Source: Thermincola ferriacetica (GTDB lineage Bacteria > Bacillota > Thermincolia > Thermincolales > Thermincolaceae). Taken from it: 64,000 bases of DNA. Below the pieces are notes generated by a model that saw only the letters and a program-made list of their open reading frames with translations, was not told where the DNA came from and did no database searches. A program made the translations under genes and the position numbers. Below, in pieces: positions 15,308-26,400 of the stretch; the stretch's first letter is position 1, and each line of letters starts with the position of its first letter. Location of the stretch: NCBI RefSeq assembly GCF_001263415.1, contig NZ_LGTE01000014.1, forward strand, positions 24,379-88,378. Reading direction: 5' to 3'.

Positions 15308-18250
15308 CTATTCCAACATTGATCCCGCTTCAGTGTCTTTTTTTATCTGGATGATGTTATCGGTCATGGAATCAAAGGTATCATCGTGACTGATAATAAA
15401 CAACTGGTCAAAATCTCCTGTGACCCTGGGAATGGTATCGGCCAGGTTCAACCGCCGGTCGGTATCCAGGTTGGCCGTCGGCTCATCAAAGAAACCTATC
15501 CGCACCTGCGACTGCTGTTTGAGTAGCGCTAACCTTACTGCCAGCGCAGCCGTCATCTGTTCCCCGCCGGAAAACTGCTTAAAAATGCGCACCCGTTCCC
15601 TGCCCTGGAAGTTGTCCGTCAAACAGATGTCGTAATCACTCCGCCATTCGAGCATGGCGTTTTCGGAAGAAATCTGCCGGTAAATTTCGTTGGCTTCCTG
15701 GGACAAGTTTTCCAGGTAAACTTTGGCTATTGGCGCACCGGCGTTATTCAGGATACCGCGAATGGCCTCCAGAAGCCGTTGGGTTTTGCGTGTCCGGCGC
15801 ATGTCTTCCTCCAGCTTCTTTATAGCGGCCAGTTTTTTCTCCAGGCTACCCAGCCTTTCGATTGCTTCCTGCAGGTCATTTTTGCGTTCCTGCAATATCT
15901 GGTTCTGGGCAATATGTTTCTGCTTTATCATGTCCAACTCAGCTTTTTCCAAATTATAGGCTGTAGGGTTAAAACTTTTGACAAGCTGTTGTTTTTCTTC
16001 CTGTAGCCTAATGTATTGGTCCTTCTTGTTCGCTATTTCACCGGATAATTTTTGCAGTTCCCGCTCCAGGCTGTCTTTTTTGGCGGCTGTCGCCCGGTTT
16101 TCCATGTACAGTTCATAATCCCGGCGGCGCTGTTCCTGGGCCGTCCGGGTATTTTCCAGGGCCTCCTCCACCCCCTTGAATGCGGCGGCTTTCCCGGCTG
16201 TCTCCCCAACCCGAGCTTCCATATCTGACAATTTTTTCTTCTCTTGTTCCAGGGCAGCCAGGTCGTCTGCCAACAGTTTCTTTTTGGCCTGTACCTGGTC
16301 AAGGGCCCGGATAATGTTTTCCTTTTCCGTGGAATACCGGGTGAGAGTATTGGAAGCCTCCTGCAGCCTCTCGTTAAAATCCTTTTCCTTAGCTGCCCGC
16401 CGTGTCCCAGACTGCTCTAAAACAGCTTCAACAGCAGCCAACACAGTGTCCAAGTCCCTTTCGTCCTGCCATTCCCTGTTCCAAAGATTACAGCACTTTT
16501 CCAATTCATCTGACGGCAAATCTCCGGTCTTCCGCAATTCATCCAACAATTCGGCAAAATCCGGCCGGCGAAAACGGAGTGTCAACTGGGCAATTTCTCC
16601 AGTCATTGCCTCTTTCTGCTGTTGTATCTGTTGCAACCTTTTTTTCTCAGCGCGTAGGACCAGTACTTTTTCCCTGGCCGCTTTGGCTTCCTTAACTTCA
16701 TCGGCCAGTCGGAGGCCGGTCTCCTTTAAGGAATCAAGTTCTTTCTGCACTTCCGCAATCTGCCTGGCAAAAAAACCTCTCAGGTCACCCGCTACATTCT
16801 GGCAGGGGCTCTTTAAAAACGGACACAAACCGTCAGCGGCCTGCTGGCTGTCTTTCTGCAGACTGTGGAGTCTTTCTTTAAGCTTAGCCCATTCTTCCCG
16901 GGACCGGTTTAGTTCCTTTTCCCGGGCTTCCAGTTGTTCGGCGACCGCCTCCAAAGGAGTTAGCTCTTCCAACCGCTCCAATATGGCGGCTTCCTCCTGG
17001 ACCAGGCTCCCCTCCAGCAGTTGGCCTTTGGCGTTTATTTCACGGTAAATATCCTGCAGGCCGGCACAGGCCCCGGCCAGCTTCTCTTCGCTTTGTCGCC
17101 AACGCAGAAGCGCCTCCTGACCCGCCATTATCCTTTGATATTTTTCCTTTGCTTTGGCCAGTAGAGCGGCGTTCTCCGCCAACCGGTTATTAAGCTCTTT
17201 CTCTTCGGCCTGCAAATCTGCGGCCCGGGCGGCCGCCTCTTTCTCTTTGGCCCCAATAGCTGCCTGCAGCGCAGCCATGGTCTGCTTCAACCTGTTAACT
17301 TCCTGTTCCAGCCCTTCCTTTTCCCGCTTCTGCTTTTCCAGCAGCTTAGCCTTTTCCTGCAGTTCCAGGTAAGCCTTGTAGCCCGGCGCTGCATTCCGGA
17401 CGACCCGGTAGGCCTGGGCAGCCTGCGCCAGATTTTCCCTCAGGTCCTTTTCCCGCTGTTCCAGCCCTTCAATGGTCGCCGCCAGGGCCTGCAAACTCGC
17501 CTCCGTTTTCTCCAGCCTCTCCTTTAACCGTTCCAGTTCCGTTACTTTTTGAGCCCGGTTTTGTACTTCACCTTCCAACTGTTGCAGTGTCTCCTCCAAC
17601 TCCCTGATTGTTGTCGTCACCGATTGGACCTGGGCTTTGACTGCATCATAATCCTGCACTTCAGCAGCAAGGACAGCCAGGTCCTTTTCCTGCTCGCGCA
17701 TCCGCTCATCCAGCAACTTTGCGGCCGCCCGCGTGTTCAAGTAAGCGTCCCTGTACTGCTCCACCTTCAGAATGGCATCAAACTTCTTTTTTCTTAAAGA
17801 CGGAGTTTCCAGGAAAGGTGCCACAAAGGTGCCCTGGGGGACCCCTACTATATCCCGGAACAGGTGCTCCAGTTCCATGTCCTGGTCAATTCCCATGGCC
17901 TCCTTCAGCCAGTTTTTCACATCCCTGGTTCCGTGGAGATCAAGTTCGCCGCCACTTTCCAGATCGAACACGGTCCAGAGGGAACTGGTACCCAGTTTAC
18001 GGACCACCCTGTATTCGCGCTCATCAATGCCGCAGAATTCCACCGTTATTGTCCCCGTTTTCGTCCCGTAGCGGAGGAATTCGCCGATTGTCCCCGGGTG
18101 GTGGTCAAAAAGAGCGAACCCGATAGCCTCAATAATGGTAGATTTACCTGCCCCGTTAATCCCGGAAATGAAGTTCACTCCTTCGTTAAAGGTTATCTCC
18201 TGGTCCACGTAACTCTTAATGTTCTGCAGCCTGATTTTCCGAATCTTCAA
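15308..18250 (-). CDS. sbcC: SbcC, ATPase subunit of the SbcCD nuclease
   Basis: About 980 residues, the usual SbcC length. With SbcD it opens hairpins and processes double-strand ends. Walker A is GINGAGKST (near residue 30), the ABC signature FSGGEQMTA and Walker B VRIGFFDEPTANLD lie near the C-terminus, and two long coiled coils lie between. The hook at the apex is unusual: the two cysteines (C475, C482) are six residues apart (CPFLKSPC) instead of CXXC. The TTG at 18250 has AGGAGGGG before it; the longer frame is inside sbcD. The start overlaps the end of sbcD by 35 bp. Confidence 0.93.
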   Translation of the reverse strand: MKIRKIRLQNIKSYVDQEITFNEGVNFISGINGAGKSTIIEAIGFALFDHHPGTIGEFLRYGTKTGTITVEFCGIDEREYRVVRKLGTSSLWTVFDLESGGELDLHGTRDVKNWLKEAMGIDQDMELEHLFRDIVGVPQGTFVAPFLETPSLRKKKFDAILKVEQYRDAYLNTRAAAKLLDERMREQEKDLAVLAAEVQDYDAVKAQVQSVTTTIRELEETLQQLEGEVQNRAQKVTELERLKERLEKTEASLQALAATIEGLEQREKDLRENLAQAAQAYRVVRNAAPGYKAYLELQEKAKLLEKQKREKEGLEQEVNRLKQTMAALQAAIGAKEKEAAARAADLQAEEKELNNRLAENAALLAKAKEKYQRIMAGQEALLRWRQSEEKLAGACAGLQDIYREINAKGQLLEGSLVQEEAAILERLEELTPLEAVAEQLEAREKELNRSREEWAKLKERLHSLQKDSQQAADGLCPFLKSPCQNVAGDLRGFFARQIAEVQKELDSLKETGLRLADEVKEAKAAREKVLVLRAEKKRLQQIQQQKEAMTGEIAQLTLRFRRPDFAELLDELRKTGDLPSDELEKCCNLWNREWQDERDLDTVLAAVEAVLEQSGTRRAAKEKDFNERLQEASNTLTRYSTEKENIIRALDQVQAKKKLLADDLAALEQEKKKLSDMEARVGETAGKAAAFKGVEEALENTRTAQEQRRRDYELYMENRATAAKKDSLERELQKLSGEIANKKDQYIRLQEEKQQLVKSFNPTAYNLEKAELDMIKQKHIAQNQILQERKNDLQEAIERLGSLEKKLAAIKKLEEDMRRTRKTQRLLEAIRGILNNAGAPIAKVYLENLSQEANEIYRQISSENAMLEWRSDYDICLTDNFQGRERVRIFKQFSGGEQMTAALAVRLALLKQQSQVRIGFFDEPTANLDTDRRLNLADTIPRVTGDFDQLFIISHDDTFDSMTDNIIQIKKDTEAGSMLE

Positions 18251-19580
18251 CGCCTTCCCCTCCTTCCACGGCAGGTATTCCCCCGGCCGCGGCAACCATA
18301 TCGGCAGAAAGGTCCTCTTCCGGCAATTCGCAGGCCAGCTTTTCAATCTCGGCAATCAGTTCCCGGGCCGGCTCCCCATTTAACGATGCTTCTTTCACCT
18401 TTATTACAAGACCGACCAGTTCATCGGCAAAGTGCCGGTATGCGGGATGCTGCCTGCCGACCAGTTGTTTTAGTACCTGCCGCTCAATTTCCGCCCTGGT
18501 CATCATACTGCGGTCCTTGCCTTCCATGTTTTCAGCCGGCAGGTTGGCGTGGTTTTGCACCTCCACATATAGGCTTTGCGTTCCCTCCCTGATTTCTTTC
18601 GTTAAAGCTGCTACATCTATGGCCAGGGAAGAAAATTCGATTTCGCCCTTAAGGACTATCTGAACTATGGGTTCGTCAAGCTTTTCAACTTCCGCCTTCC
18701 TGAGCTCCTGCCATATCTTTTCCCGCACCTCTGCCGGATTGGCGGAACCCGTAATATCTATGGGTAAAATACATACCCTCCGCGGTGAAGCAGGGATATA
18801 TTCTACCTTTTTCTCCAACCCGTTTACGGTTACATAATAAAAACCCTTTTCCCGGCCCTCTTTGGCCTCATCAATATGACAGTTTTCCAGGGAACCGGGG
18901 TTATAGACCCAGTCGTCAATTTCCTGGCGGGCATGTATATGGCCGAGGGCAATATAGTCCACCTGCCCCCTGTAGCTGTCCAGAATTTCTTTTTTCACTC
19001 CTCCCAGGTCCTGACCCAACATCCTGTCAACTGCGGCATGCAAAAGTAAGACGGTAAAAGGCTTCTCCCCCTTATCACCGGCCCAAAAAGCAAGTTCACC
19101 GGCAATTTCTTCCAGTCGTTGAGCCGTTGTAGCTCCAAGATAACCCAGGCCGATGATTCTAATCCCCTGTTCCTCCAAAATACAGCCGCCTTCTTCCCGG
19201 TCCCACCCAGCAAGGGCTACTTTACCGTCCCGATAAACCGGTTTCAGCAGTTTTATGTAGCCAAGTGCATTTAAAAGGTTGAGCCAGGAACTTTTTTCCT
19301 GGTAAAAAGCCTTGTCGTGGTTACCCTCAATGGCAACGACAGGAATTCCTGCTTCTTTGAGCGGCGTCAGTAATTCCATGGCTTGTCTGAGAGTCTCGGC
19401 ATCGATAGCCCTTTTGTGGAAAAAATCTCCTCCAATGAGTACAAAATCGACCTTCCTTGCCAGAGCCGTATCCACCACCTGCTTGAAAGCCAATCCGAAA
19501 TCCTGGAAACGCTGTTCCAGGTTAAACTGTCGGTGCCCCAGGTGAATATCGCTGGCATGGATAAAACTGACCTTGGCCAA
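18216..19580 (-). CDS. sbcD: SbcD, nuclease subunit of SbcCD
   Basis: 454 residues of the Mre11/SbcD calcineurin-like phosphoesterase family. The metal-binding motifs appear in order: DIHLGH (residue 11), GGDFFHKR (50), EGNHDKA (84), LLLHAAVD (about 180) and LGHIHARQ (about 215). It starts at a TTG after GGGTGATG. The C-terminus, poorly conserved and acidic, overlaps sbcC. It lies 17 bp after addA, so both end-processing machines are in one transcription unit. Confidence 0.93.
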   Translation of the reverse strand: MAKVSFIHASDIHLGHRQFNLEQRFQDFGLAFKQVVDTALARKVDFVLIGGDFFHKRAIDAETLRQAMELLTPLKEAGIPVVAIEGNHDKAFYQEKSSWLNLLNALGYIKLLKPVYRDGKVALAGWDREEGGCILEEQGIRIIGLGYLGATTAQRLEEIAGELAFWAGDKGEKPFTVLLLHAAVDRMLGQDLGGVKKEILDSYRGQVDYIALGHIHARQEIDDWVYNPGSLENCHIDEAKEGREKGFYYVTVNGLEKKVEYIPASPRRVCILPIDITGSANPAEVREKIWQELRKAEVEKLDEPIVQIVLKGEIEFSSLAIDVAALTKEIREGTQSLYVEVQNHANLPAENMEGKDRSMMTRAEIERQVLKQLVGRQHPAYRHFADELVGLVIKVKEASLNGEPARELIAEIEKLACELPEEDLSADMVAAAGGIPAVEGGEGVEDSENQAAEH

Positions 19581-19597
19581 AAATCATCACCCTTTTT

Positions 19598-22500
19598 TCA
19601 AACAATTTCTACTGCCTTTCCCACCGCAAACAGATATATGTATTTGGCCCGAACCGGTTTTTGCAATATACGCTCAACAGCCATGGCATAAATATTTAAC
19701 TGGCCCCTGTACTTATCAGCCAATACCTGAAGGACATCTCCCGCAGGGGGGCTGTTTTTCTCCACCGGGAGCCGGTCTGTTTTATAATCCAGTAAAACAA
19801 AACCGTCGCCCTCTTTCAGCAGGCAGTCAATAACCCCCTGCACCAGTACCGCTTCCCCACAACCGGCAGGCAGGTCGCTGTAGATAACTTCTGCCGGCAG
19901 TGTGACAGTAAAGGGAAGTTCCCGGTATATTTCGTCCGCCCGTAACATGCGGCGCCCGATTTCCGAATTAAAGAAACCCGCTATATCTTTTGGGTTGATC
20001 GCCTTGGCCTGCTCCGCGGTAAGCAATTCCCTGGCCTGCATGTGGGCCAGTTGTCGGGCAATGCCTTGTTCTGTCAAATCCCCCCTGAAGTCTAAATGCT
20101 GCATCACCAGATGCATAGCCGAACCCCGTTCGGCGGCCGTCAGACCCTTCTTATTTTGATAAAACCTGGGCCTGATGAAATTAAATTTGCGCAAAACTGC
20201 TAATTCCCCGGCAGGATGGCTGCCGTGCGCTTCATCCATCTCCATCCCTGCGAAAGAGTTTTTTATTTCTGTTACAGCCGCCTTGGAAGGTTTAACCACG
20301 GTAAGAGCAAAAGGATACTTCCAGCTCAGGGCTTCGCTGATAACCTTTGTCTGCCCGGCGGTAATATCCACGGGTTCCATTTTCCTGACCTTTTCCAACA
20401 GTTCTTCGTAATCGGCGGGCTCTTCAGGCTGTGGTACAAGACATTCTCCCGGCCGCCAAACACGCACACTCCAAAGGGACCTGTCTTCCGCCGGCTCTCC
20501 TGCAGGCGCCTCATCACACCCGGCCAGGTCCCTGATGGACTGTCCTTCCCTGTGCCGGGCCACGGCAGGGCAGATCCAGTCCAGAAAACTCTTAGCGCCT
20601 GCCAGGCTAACATCGGGGAGAGGCCACTCCTTATGTAGCATATTTTGGCACCATTGGGCCGCACATTTTTCCAGTTCCGCCGCTGACCCAATCAGAATCA
20701 GCTTCTCCCTGGCCCTGGTGAGAGCCACATACAAAACGCGCATTTCTTCCGCCAGCATTTCCATCTGGTTCTTTTTCCTGATGGCGGACTGTACCAGTGA
20801 CGGATAGGTAAGAGGCAACTCCGGCTCCATGACAGGCAGCCCGATGCCCAGTTCTTTATGCAGGACCACATTTTGCCTCAGGTCAACGGTATTAAACTGC
20901 TTGCCCAGGCCGGCCACAATAACCACAGGAAACTCCAGGCCTTTGCTCTTGTGGATACTCATTATCCTTACCACATCTTCGTTTTCACCCAATGCCCTGG
21001 CTGTTCCCAAATCGTTACCCAGGTCCTGAAACCGCTCGATAAATCGCAGGAAACGAAACAGGCCCCGGTAGGCAGTGGCCTCATATTGCCGCGCCCGGTC
21101 ATATAAGGCCCGCAAGTTGGCCTGCCGCTGCATGCCGCCTGGCATTCCGCCAACGTAGGTGTAATAACCGGTTTCATTGTACAGGCGCCAGACCAACCCT
21201 GCCAGTGAACCCTGCCGGGCCATGGTACGCCACTGCTCGAGGGAGGTTAGAAAGGCCTGCAACCTAGTTTTGACAGGTTCAGGCACAGGGCCGTCTGCTG
21301 CCGCAGCCTGTACAGCATCATAAAACCGGCTGTTTCGGGAAGGGGCGCAGAGCCGGACAAGGGCCAATTCTTCCGCGGTAAGACCTACAATAGGCGACCT
21401 CAGCACAGCAGCCAGCGGTATATCCTGGCGGGGGTTATCTATTATCTTTAACAGGGACATGACAATTTCAATTTCAGTAGCAGCAAAGTACCCCGTATCC
21501 AGGTCCGCATAAACAGGTATACCGGCGCCCCGCAGCTCTTCCACAAATATATTGGCGGCTCCCCGGGTGGCCCTCATAAGAATGACAATATCCCGGTACC
21601 TGACAGGGTGATAACCGCCTGTGGTTTTATCAAAAACCTGGAGCTGGGGCCCAGGCCTTTCCGCTGTACCGCTAACCAGTTCTTTAATCCTTCTGGCAAC
21701 CAGGCGGGCTTCCCGTTGGGTAGCATCCAGTTCTGCCAGGTCATCATCGGTATTACTCGCATCATCCCCCGCATCGATCGCATCCGGTTGTTCATTATCT
21801 TCGCCGCCGGGCGCGCCTATATCCACCTTCTTCTCCAATAAATGGAGTTCCACCGGGCCTCCGGCAGGGGGTCCCCCTCCGGGGACATCGGCATAAAGAG
21901 CGCCACAATGCAATTCAGCTTTATTATCATATATCAGTTCTCCCAGCCGCGGTGTCATGATCTGGCGGAAAATATAGTTTACCGCGTCAATCACTTCCCG
22001 GCGGCTGCGGAAGTTTTTGGTCAGGTCGACAGCCCGGCAGGCCTCTCCCGCCGTACGGGGATAAGCCAGGTACTTGCTCATAAACAGGGAAGGTTCCGCC
22101 AAACGGAAACGGTATATACTTTGCTTGACATCTCCCACCATGAACAGGTTTGGCCTTTCGGCGTCTTCGCCCTGCCTTGATACCAGGTGCAAAATGGTTT
22201 CCTGAACGGCATTTATGTCCTGGTACTCGTCCACCAGCACTTCCGCAAAGTATTCCCTGAGCTCAAGAGCAACTGGGGATGGCATTGGCTTCTGGGGCGT
22301 TGATTTTTCGTCCAGCAATACCTTTAGACAGTAGTGTTCCAAATCAGAGAAATCTACCAACCCGCGGGCAGTCTTCATCTCCCTGTACCGCTCCATAAAA
22401 GCTCTTACCAGCCCGGCAACGGTTCTGACATAAGGCGCGGTCCTTTCCAGGTCTGCCACGTGCTCGCCAAGCGGCCGGGCAAACAAATCCCTGCTCAGGG

Positions 22501-23437
22501 AAGCAATAGTCTTTTTTGCTTCTTCCCGCAGCTTCTTTGTTCTTTCCTTAAGGGTCTCGTCGATGTCCTTATTCCGGCAGGCCTTCAGCTTGCCAAACTG
22601 TAGATCCTGTAAGGCCCGGTGCAGACCGTCCCATGAACGGGCGGCAGCCAGCAGGTCGTGGACAACCACCATGTCATCCCGCAGGTTGTCCAGATATGCC
22701 GCCGGCCCACCGGGCCTGAGGGCCAGCTTTTCCGCCTCTTTGAGTTTGACCAGGCACCCGGAAAGCTGGAGTTCTGCCCACTGCAGCAGAATCTGCACCC
22801 AAGGCTGTTGCTCGAAGGAACTAATAGAATCGGGTTTGTAAGCAGCTTCCAGTTTGTCCAGCCAATATTCCGGCCAGGGGTTGCTGACAGCAAACCTGTA
22901 AACATCCAAAATTAACTGGTGCAGCCTGGAGTCATCCCGTTCTCCCCCATAGGCATCCACTAAAGCCAAAAACTCTTCATCCCCGCTGCTGTAGAGTTCT
23001 TCGAAAAGGTCTTCCAGCGTTTCCATCAGCATGAGGGCCGCTTCTGCATCGTCAGCGACCCGGAAGGCAGGGTCCAGTTCCAAACGGTAAAAATACTGTC
23101 TTACCACATCCAGGCAAAAGGAATGGAGAGTAGTGATAAAGGCCCTGCTCAACAGGGTCGCCTGCCTGTTCAGGTGGAGCGATGCAGGGTTGTTGTCTAA
23201 TTCCCGCGCAATAGCCAGGCCTATTCTTTCCCGCATTTCATTGGCCGCCGCCTTAGTGAAAGTGACTATCAACAGGCGGTCCACATCAACAGGGTCTATC
23301 GGGTCCACTATCCGCCTGATGATTCTCTCTACCAGTACGGCCGTTTTTCCGGCCCCCGCCGCTGCCGAAACCAACAGGTTGCAGTTCCGCGTGGTAATAG
23401 CAGTTATCTGTTCATTGGTCCATTTTGTACCACCCAA
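19598..23437 (-). CDS. addA: AddA, helicase-nuclease subunit of AddAB
   Basis: 1279 residues. This UvrD-type 3'-5' helicase and nuclease resects double-strand breaks for RecA. Walker A is AAAGAGKTAVL (near residue 24), the DExx motif VLVDEYQDIN near 402, GDVKQSIYRFR near 430, and motif V/VI region IMSIHKSKGLEFP near 800. The RecB-type nuclease at the C-terminus shows GVIDCLL and LLDYKTDRL. The TTG start directly follows the addB stop codon (TAG-TTG), with AGGGGG upstream, so translation is coupled. A stretch rich in D/E/N near residue 565-590 is family-variable. Confidence 0.95.
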   Translation of the reverse strand: MGGTKWTNEQITAITTRNCNLLVSAAAGAGKTAVLVERIIRRIVDPIDPVDVDRLLIVTFTKAAANEMRERIGLAIARELDNNPASLHLNRQATLLSRAFITTLHSFCLDVVRQYFYRLELDPAFRVADDAEAALMLMETLEDLFEELYSSGDEEFLALVDAYGGERDDSRLHQLILDVYRFAVSNPWPEYWLDKLEAAYKPDSISSFEQQPWVQILLQWAELQLSGCLVKLKEAEKLALRPGGPAAYLDNLRDDMVVVHDLLAAARSWDGLHRALQDLQFGKLKACRNKDIDETLKERTKKLREEAKKTIASLSRDLFARPLGEHVADLERTAPYVRTVAGLVRAFMERYREMKTARGLVDFSDLEHYCLKVLLDEKSTPQKPMPSPVALELREYFAEVLVDEYQDINAVQETILHLVSRQGEDAERPNLFMVGDVKQSIYRFRLAEPSLFMSKYLAYPRTAGEACRAVDLTKNFRSRREVIDAVNYIFRQIMTPRLGELIYDNKAELHCGALYADVPGGGPPAGGPVELHLLEKKVDIGAPGGEDNEQPDAIDAGDDASNTDDDLAELDATQREARLVARRIKELVSGTAERPGPQLQVFDKTTGGYHPVRYRDIVILMRATRGAANIFVEELRGAGIPVYADLDTGYFAATEIEIVMSLLKIIDNPRQDIPLAAVLRSPIVGLTAEELALVRLCAPSRNSRFYDAVQAAAADGPVPEPVKTRLQAFLTSLEQWRTMARQGSLAGLVWRLYNETGYYTYVGGMPGGMQRQANLRALYDRARQYEATAYRGLFRFLRFIERFQDLGNDLGTARALGENEDVVRIMSIHKSKGLEFPVVIVAGLGKQFNTVDLRQNVVLHKELGIGLPVMEPELPLTYPSLVQSAIRKKNQMEMLAEEMRVLYVALTRAREKLILIGSAAELEKCAAQWCQNMLHKEWPLPDVSLAGAKSFLDWICPAVARHREGQSIRDLAGCDEAPAGEPAEDRSLWSVRVWRPGECLVPQPEEPADYEELLEKVRKMEPVDITAGQTKVISEALSWKYPFALTVVKPSKAAVTEIKNSFAGMEMDEAHGSHPAGELAVLRKFNFIRPRFYQNKKGLTAAERGSAMHLVMQHLDFRGDLTEQGIARQLAHMQARELLTAEQAKAINPKDIAGFFNSEIGRRMLRADEIYRELPFTVTLPAEVIYSDLPAGCGEAVLVQGVIDCLLKEGDGFVLLDYKTDRLPVEKNSPPAGDVLQVLADKYRGQLNIYAMAVERILQKPVRAKYIYLFAVGKAVEIV

Positions 23438-26400
23438 CTATTGGTCCCCCTTTCTAAGGAGCCGGGCCCATACTTCGTTATCATCCAGATGGGACAGCGC
23501 CCGGTAACGGTTCTCGGCCAAAAGTAAATCAAACTGGCACACGGGCTTAAAAGGGCAAAATACACAGGCCGAAATGTTTTTGTACTTGTAGGGGTTTACT
23601 GCCACAACGCCGTTTAGAATTTCACCGCCCGTTTCGGCGAATACCTGTTCCAGGTAGCAGCGTAAAGCCGTAAACTGCTCCAGGGAAGCGACAGACGAGG
23701 TAGCATAAAAATTACCTTCCCTGTTAATGGCCACGGGGAACAATTCGGAGTACCCCGTTTCTATCCGGTTATCCATCATCCTGACTACCTCCGGGTCACC
23801 CAGCAAAAAACCCTGCATTTTCAGCTTTTTCATAATTTCCTTTTCCACCTGATCGGGGGACATGGGACCGGCGCTCCTTATAACCGGTTCCTTTACGGTA
23901 AAGTACAACACCGCCCCTGGTAAACCGGGCCGGCCAACGAGGCGGGCGCTGTGGGTCAGGGCCACGTGCAGGTACGTAAGAAGCTGCAATCTTAGCCCGT
24001 AATAAATCTCAGCCAGGCTGAGTCGGTTATCACTGGATTTATAATCGATCACGCGCAGGTAATCGGCCTCTTCCGTCCTGGCCACATCTAACCGGTCAAT
24101 CCTACCTACCAGGTGCAGTGTGCCGCCCCCGGCAAGTTCAACGGTTACCGGAGGGAGTTCTCCGCCGGCGCCAAAACTCAGCTCTACTCCCACCGGGCGG
24201 AAGATACTGCGGCGGGCATGTTCAGCGAGGATAACGGCTGCCCTGTTTACCGAACGTTTTAGTTTGCCCGTCAAATACCTGTACCTGGCAGTGCTTAACA
24301 GAATTTCACTTTGCAACTGAGGCGCCAGTTCTTCCACAACTTGTGTCGCCAGGTCGCCACAATCTTCACGGCTCAGTTGTGCCCAGTCTACCCCTCTTTC
24401 GGCCAGCCGGTCATTAAAAAGCTTCAGGGCAGCATGAAAAAATTCTCCCATATCAGGAGCAGCCAGCCGAAACAGCAGTCGCTCCTTTAATCTCAGACCG
24501 TAACCGGCAAAATGGGCAAAAGGACATGCCTTGAATTTTTCTATCCTGGAAACACTGGCCTTTAGAGGCTGGCCATAGAGAGCCCTGCTCACTTCAGGGG
24601 AGATTCTTTTTTCCGTGTTGGTATGGAAAACCCCGCGTAGAACCTTAGCCAACCGGCCCCTCCCGTCGGCGCTGCCGTTAAACCAGTTGTAGACATCCCA
24701 CCAAACAGGATCGATGGCCCGCCCCGCTTTTAACTCCCGCAATTGGACAGCCAAATCAGCCAATACCCGCTGAGGGTGGATAAAATATTCTAACCCGCCT
24801 GCTGTCCCGTCCGGCAGCTTGTCAACCTGGTAAAAGGTTTCATTAAGGCCGGGGAAAAGCTCCTTAATCCGCCTGATTACCGGCGAGGGAGTCAGCGCCC
24901 GGCCTTCCTCGTCCGCCAGGGGAAAACTCAGCCATAACTTTTCACTGGCCCTGGTTAAAGCCATATAAATCAAATACTGTTCGTCAAAAGCTTTGCGCCT
25001 GCCCCCGGCAGCCAAAACCACTCCTGCCTCGGCCAGCCTCTCTCTTTCTGAATCATTAAATATACCGTCGTCCGCCTGGCGCGCAGGCAGCGCCCCTTCA
25101 TTGGCGCCCAGGATGAACAAAGCCCGGGTATTGGCGCTGCGCGTCCTATCCATCGTCCCCACAACCACCTGGTCCAACCCCGGTGGAATAAGCCCGAGGC
25201 GCAGACTCTCCAACCCTGCTTCCAGTACGGCCAGGTAATCTTCCAGGGAAACAGATTCTTCGCCAATGGCTTCTACCATTTCGTCAAAAAGGCTCGTAAT
25301 ACCGCCCCATACCTGCAAATGTTCCCGGGCCTGCTCAAGCCGGCCGGCCAATTCTGCTTCCCGCGCCCACTTATGTAAAATTTCCGGCACATGCAGGTCT
25401 TCCAAAAGGGTATATACGGCGGCAGTAATTTCCGCAATATTTCCCGCCTGCCTTAGCTTTTCCGTGAAAAGGCCCAAACTGCTGACTACCTGTAGCCTCC
25501 CCCGGTTTACAGCCGCCAGTTCAGCTTTTTCTTCCGGCACCGGTTCCGCATCTTCTCCCAGGGTAAATTGCCGCAGGTAATGCCAGGGGCCGGAAGCCCA
25601 CCTGGCATAGCCCCTGATTCCGTGGGCCAGAACATAGTTCTCCAGTAAATCGGCATCCTCCCGACTTACCGGCAGCAAATCCGTTTTCAAACACCGGAAA
25701 AGCGGCTCGTAGGACCAGTCCTTAATCACCGTTTCCACGGCTGACCTGATCAGTTCCACCAGTGGATGATGTAGCATATTCCGCTTGCAGTCCATAAAAA
25801 AGGGGATGTCGTAATCCTGAAATACGTCGGCAATCAGGTCCCGATAGGGACCCAGATCCCGAAGCAGGATACCAATGTCCCGCCAGCGATAATTTTGCTC
25901 CCTGCAAAGGTAAACAATTTTCCGGGCTACCGCCTCCACCTCTGCCCGTCTGTTGACAGCCGCAGCCAGCTCGATCCCTTCCCCTGCTCCGGCCGTTTCC
26001 GTCGGATGCCGGAAATAACACCGTTCCAAATGAGCTAGACTGTCACTGTTTTGAAACCGAAAGGGTATGGCCGCATCCAACAATACAGGCGGTTCAATTT
26101 TTACCCCGTTTTTTTGCGCACGGTCGGTAATTTCCCGGAAAGTTTCCCAGGTAGGATAAAAAAGGTCCTGCTCTTGCAGTTCCCGCCCGGTATCTTTAGG
26201 CTCAAGGCACAAAGTCACATGCACCTTTTCAGCTTTACCGAGGATTTTTTCAATAACATAATGCTCCTGGGGAGTGAACCCGGTAAATCCGTCCACCCAC
26301 ACCTCCGCCCCCTCAAGAATAGAGGAACCGTCGAGTTTCTCAGCCAAGAGCGTCAAGTAGTCATCGGGATCCGTATAACAGCCGGCCAAAAAAGCGTCAA

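Noticed and set aside
16176..17048. A 290-codon plus-strand frame rich in serine, alanine and arginine
   Set aside because: It is antisense to the coiled-coil region of sbcC, and the composition is what the complement of coiled-coil codons gives.
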